Shown here in pieces: positions 6,045 to 8,395 of a stretch of DNA of 8,395 nt. Each line of letters starts with the position of its first letter. The stretch's first letter is position 1. The position numbers and the translations under genes are program-made. This stretch comes from JBDSGC01 sp046594105 (GTDB lineage: Bacteria; Acidobacteriota; Thermoanaerobaculia; Gp7-AA8), in NCBI GenBank assembly GCA_046594105.1, contig JBKJQB010000352.1, forward strand, positions 1-8,395, in the 5' to 3' direction. The notes under the pieces were generated by a model. The model made no database searches, was not told the DNA's origin, and was given only the letters and a program-made list of their open reading frames with translations.

Positions 6045-6866
6045 TCAGGGTTTCGCGGACGCCTGAGGCCTGGTCGGCCGGTGCGGTTCCGGCGATTTCA
6101 TCGCCGGCTTGCGCCCCGGTTTTCCCTTGATGCCTGAAGGAGTGCCTGCACGCGCTTTGGACCGCGAAACAGGGGTCGCCGGCGATCGCGAAGGCTTCGG
6201 AGCCGGTTGTTTGCGCACCACGGCGTGCGGGGTCTTCGCTGGCTTCGCCGGAGTGCGCTTCGTGCTGGCCGGAGTGGTTTTGATTCTGGCGGGAGGGACC
6301 GGCGTGCGTGCCGGGGCGATGGGAGCCAGCTGGGCAAGGAGGAATGAGCGGGTTTCCGCCGTGGGGTAGTGAGCGCGCCCGGTGTGGTCGAAGACCTTCA
6401 ACTCGTCGATGAATCGCGCATAGGGTGGGTAGTCGGCCGACAGGTGGTCGTGAAAGCCTGGAAGGATGTCCTCGTCGTAGAAGCTGCCGGCGGAGTTGGA
6501 GTCTGCGAATTTCCAGACGGTCTCGAAGTCGCCGTAGATCAGCAGCGCGCGACGCAGGGAATTGCGCTCCGCCCCGATCGGCATGCGGTCGGCGTACAGG
6601 CGAGCGGCGGTGAGCGTTGCGGTGAAACGAGGCAGGTCCTTCGTGGAAACCGCATTGCGAAGTTCCCGCAACGCATTGGCCGGGCTCGACACGCTGGCTG
6701 AAGGAGGAGGCGCATGGGGGATTCCGGCGAGGGCGAGGGGACGGCCGTCGACAGAGTTCGCTACCTGAAACCGGACTGTCGTCACCGGCTCCTGCGTCAA
6801 CGCTGGCCGGGGGAGCAGAGCGGCGACGAATGCGACAGCGACGGCGCTGGTCCGAAGGGCACTCAC
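6045..6866 (-). CDS. Exported protein with a basic Lys/Pro/Ala-rich C-terminal tail, function unknown
   Basis: I do not recognise a family. With a GTG start at 6866 the product has 273 residues. A signal peptide covers about 1-24 (hydrophobic AVAVAFVAALL, probable cleavage after PALT). A short Pro/Ser-rich stretch (50-62) leads to a compact, mostly helical part (63-180) with YGDFETVWKFADS and GSFYDEDILPGFHDHL. A tail (about 182-273) has some 22 Lys/Arg and only one acidic residue, spaced by Pro, Ala, Thr and Ser as in histone H1. GTG 6866 is chosen because GGAG lies 6 nt upstream and the resulting signal peptide is clean. ATG 6878 is an alternative without a binding site, and a longer frame from TTG 6953 would overlap the gene before it. 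It lies 55 nt after that gene and 60 nt before the phosphatase, so all three may share transcripts. The tail could bind an anionic envelope polymer or nucleic acid; this is speculation. Confidence 0.75.
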   Translation of the reverse strand: MSALRTSAVAVAFVAALLPRPALTQEPVTTVRFQVANSVDGRPLALAGIPHAPPPSASVSSPANALRELRNAVSTKDLPRFTATLTAARLYADRMPIGAERNSLRRALLIYGDFETVWKFADSNSAGSFYDEDILPGFHDHLSADYPPYARFIDELKVFDHTGRAHYPTAETRSFLLAQLAPIAPARTPVPPARIKTTPASTKRTPAKPAKTPHAVVRKQPAPKPSRSPATPVSRSKARAGTPSGIKGKPGRKPAMKSPEPHRPTRPQASAKP

Positions 6867-6872
6867 GACAGG

Positions 6873-6876
6873 CTCC
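6873..6876 (-). promoter_or_regulatory. Ribosome binding site that favours the GTG start
   Basis: GGAG on the - strand lies 6 nt before GTG 6866-6864. The in-frame ATG at 6878 overlaps this site and has only pyrimidine-rich sequence before it, so the GTG is the better start. Confidence 0.5.
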
Positions 6877-6921
6877 ATGCCGGAGGGACGACGCGCGAAG
6901 AGCGCTGTGCTGATCTCCGGG

Positions 6922-7377
6922 TTACTTCGGCGTCCGGCGGGCCGCGCCGCCAAGCGCGCGCGCTGTCTCGATCAGTTCCTGAATCGTCGTCTGATCCTTG
7001 CCGCTCGCCTGCAGCAGATAGATGCGGATGGCGCTCCCCACGGGAATCTGGGAGTTGGCCGGTTCCCCGTAAAACTTCTCCAGCCCGGAGACGAGCTCAA
7101 AGCCCGACACTTTGCCGGCCGTGGAGCTCTGTCGCTCCGTGCGGGCGGCAAGATTGGCGCAGGCTGAGTTCGGACCCGAGGCCACATCGATCTTGTTGAG
7201 AGCGTCGAGGTAGCCCTGTGAGTAGCCGATGGACCAGTAGAGTTTCTCCGTACTGCTCAGGCGCAGCCACTCCTCTCCGTTGGAAGGGGGAGCAATTTCC
7301 GGCGTGGTCGCGCGGTCGGCGGAATAGCCGACAACGGCATACAGCATCAGAGCGATGGCAACAGCAAGTTTTTTCAT
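6922..7377 (-). CDS. Small secreted or periplasmic protein, function unknown
   Basis: The 151-residue product begins with a textbook signal peptide: MKKLAVAIALMLYAVVGYS, likely cut before Ala20. The mature part has two recognisable blocks. The first, NGEEWLRLSSTEKLYWSIGYSQGYLDAL (33-60, described in pieces here), is a Trp/Tyr/Gly-rich helical motif of the kind W-x(n)-K-x-Y-x(2)-GY-x(2)-G. The second (92-120) reads GFELVSGLEKFYGEPANSQ and then IPVGSAIRIY. Such GY..G plus GL..FY..P.N..IPV patterns occur in small exported proteins of unknown role, and I cannot name a family with certainty. There is a single cysteine (Cys73), so no internal disulfide and no lipobox. AAAAGG lies 5 nt before the ATG. 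A candidate promoter of its own lies upstream, and the next gene follows after 55 nt. No function can be assigned. Confidence 0.82.
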   Translation of the reverse strand: MKKLAVAIALMLYAVVGYSADRATTPEIAPPSNGEEWLRLSSTEKLYWSIGYSQGYLDALNKIDVASGPNSACANLAARTERQSSTAGKVSGFELVSGLEKFYGEPANSQIPVGSAIRIYLLQASGKDQTTIQELIETARALGGAARRTPK

Positions 7378-7417
7378 GGCAGCCTTTTAAAGACGCTGGT
7401 CGCGGAAATTTTGCCGG

Positions 7418-7448
7418 ATTCTACCAAAGGCGAGACGACAGAGGGCAA
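7418..7448 (-). promoter_or_regulatory. Candidate extended -10 promoter of the small secreted protein gene
   Basis: On the - strand TAGAAT (7423-7418) is preceded by TGG, giving the extended -10 form TG-N-TAGAAT. TTGCCC (7448-7443) is a possible -35 at a long 19-nt spacing, which an extended -10 tolerates. The start would be near 7411, leaving a leader of about 34 nt with the AAAAGG ribosome binding site. Confidence 0.5.
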
Positions 7449-7494
7449 CAGACTTCGATTGGCGCGTGGAAATCCATGGGACCGGCGGAAACGA

Positions 7495-8395
7495 TCAATT
7501 GAGGGAGCCTTCGATTTTCGCCCGATAACGCGCCACATCCGGGGTCATCTCGATGGAAGGAAGAGCGTCGGCGAGCGCGCGCTTGGCCTCCCGGTATCGT
7601 CCAACCTCATACAGCGAGATGGCGTTCGCATACTGAGACTGGGCCTCGCCGCGGGCAAAGGATCCCGCCCGCTGGAACGCGCGAATCGCGCCGGCAAAAT
7701 CTTTCGTTCGATACAGCCCTTCTCCGATCCGGAGAGCTTCGTCATGAGTCAGCGAGGCCGCTTCCAGTGCGGACTGATAACGCTCCCGGGCCCGTCCCAG
7801 ATCTCCATCGTCGAGAGCTCGCTGGCCTTCCGCGAGGGCATTTTGTAGATCGATGGGAGGTCGCGGCGACGAAACGGAGGACGCCGGCGCTGTCGAAACG
7901 GGAGGCGTCGAGGGGCGGACTGCAGGCGAAGGCGGGACCGGCGGAAGCTCTGCCGGTCTCACAGGCCGAGGTGACGGTTGCGGCGCGGGAAAGGGAACAA
8001 CGACGCGAGGAGCTGGTGCCGGGGGTTCCGTGCGCGGCTGTGGAATCACCGCGGGGGCCTGCGTTTCGGAGGGACGAACCGGTTGCGGCGACGGCCTGGT
8101 CGAAGGCGCCGGAGTTGAGGGGGAGCTCTTTGGCGGCGGTTGGGGCGCCGGCACCGGCGCCGGGATCGGAGACGCCTTCGGTGCGGTCTTCGGCGCAGGA
8201 GTGGCGATTTCCGGAGATCGAGGTGTGGGCGCTGGCACCGGTAAGGGGCGCGGCGGCGGGTCGATCACGCCAATGCGTGGAGGCACAACGGCCGAGGTGG
8301 CCGGTCGCTGGAGATCGGCGAGTTGCTCGCGCGTGAGCACTCCCGCGGCAATGCGGTCGAACTCCTGCCGCAGAGCCGTGGGAATCCTCAGGGAG
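7495..8395 (-). CDS. Proline-rich protein with C-terminal TPR-like repeats (5' end outside window)
   Basis: The frame stays open to the window edge: before the GTG at 8340 there are 18 more sense codons (ending RQEFDRIAAG) and no stop. The GTG has no well-placed ribosome binding site, so I treat the gene as 5'-truncated with at least 299 visible residues. The visible N-terminus (EFDRIAAGVLTREQLADLQ) is a charged amphipathic helix. About 120 residues of Pro/Ala/Ser/Thr-rich low complexity follow (roughly codons 8280-7860), with many PAP, PSP and PTP steps: an extended, disordered linker. The C-terminal 120 residues are helical and TPR-like, with paired helices such as EGQRALDDGDLGRARERYQ, GEGLYRTKDFAGAIRAFQRA and ANAISLYEVGRYREAKRALA, so the protein probably binds partners. 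Such long linkers are common in proteins that span the periplasm, but no membrane segment is visible here. It is 117 nt from the next gene. Confidence 0.8.
   Translation of the reverse strand, partial: SLRIPTALRQEFDRIAAGVLTREQLADLQRPATSAVVPPRIGVIDPPPRPLPVPAPTPRSPEIATPAPKTAPKASPIPAPVPAPQPPPKSSPSTPAPSTRPSPQPVRPSETQAPAVIPQPRTEPPAPAPRVVVPFPAPQPSPRPVRPAELPPVPPSPAVRPSTPPVSTAPASSVSSPRPPIDLQNALAEGQRALDDGDLGRARERYQSALEAASLTHDEALRIGEGLYRTKDFAGAIRAFQRAGSFARGEAQSQYANAISLYEVGRYREAKRALADALPSIEMTPDVARYRAKIEGSLN

Noticed and set aside
4863..6137. 424-codon open frame on the + strand opposite the phosphatase
   Set aside because: The - strand frame carries the complete SpoIIE phosphatase motifs. The + frame is low-complexity, charged sequence typical of antisense translation, and it runs into the next gene.
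6867..6953. Longer frame of the basic-tail protein starting at TTG 6953
   Set aside because: It would overlap the end of the upstream gene and place a 25-residue basic stretch before the signal peptide. GTG 6866 with its GGAG is better.
8130..8165. Short GGCGCCGG-type repeats as a possible tandem repeat array
   Set aside because: They are codon-level low complexity from the Pro/Ala linker, with irregular periods.

Overview
This window is GC-rich, bacterial and chromosomal in character. It carries seven protein genes: three on the + strand (90-4831) and four on the - strand (4854 to the right edge). I see no mobile element, tRNA, rRNA, CRISPR or phage signature. The gene mix is a bifunctional class A penicillin-binding protein, a fused homocysteine methyltransferase/methylenetetrahydrofolate reductase, a membrane SpoIIE-type phosphatase and several exported proteins of unknown function. 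That mix suits a free-living Gram-negative-type bacterium, perhaps an acidobacterium or relative, but there is no phylogenetic marker here and the placement is a guess.

Left part (1-2639): a class A PBP with GT51 and transpeptidase modules is followed after 12 nt by a small four-helix membrane protein with a good ribosome binding site. The two probably form an operon for cell envelope work. The 323-nt gap that follows (2640-2962) is the most interesting stretch. It holds a GC hairpin (2733-2750), a near-consensus sigma70-type promoter (TTGACA, 17 nt, TACATT), a SAM-II type riboswitch aptamer (about 2813-2864) and a strong intrinsic terminator (2890-2917). An 8-nt segment inside the aptamer is exactly complementary to the 5' arm of the terminator, so a complete SAM-controlled transcriptional switch can be read directly from the sequence. 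It sits in front of the methionine-pathway gene at 2963-4831, whose product makes methyl-THF and methylates homocysteine, the step that leads to methionine and SAM. This is feedback control by the pathway end product.

Right part (4854-8395, - strand): read in the direction of transcription, the order is a proline-rich TPR protein (cut by the window edge), a small secreted protein with its own likely promoter, an exported protein with a histone-H1-like Lys/Pro/Ala tail, and a membrane-anchored PP2C/SpoIIE phosphatase. The phosphatase ends 22 nt from the convergent methionine gene, with a perfect inverted repeat over the latter's stop codon. The phosphatase ATG directly follows an in-frame stop, lacks a ribosome binding site and lies 7 nt from a TACAAT box, so it may be made from a leaderless transcript. 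Several of these right-hand products look exported or membrane-bound, but no shared pathway is evident.
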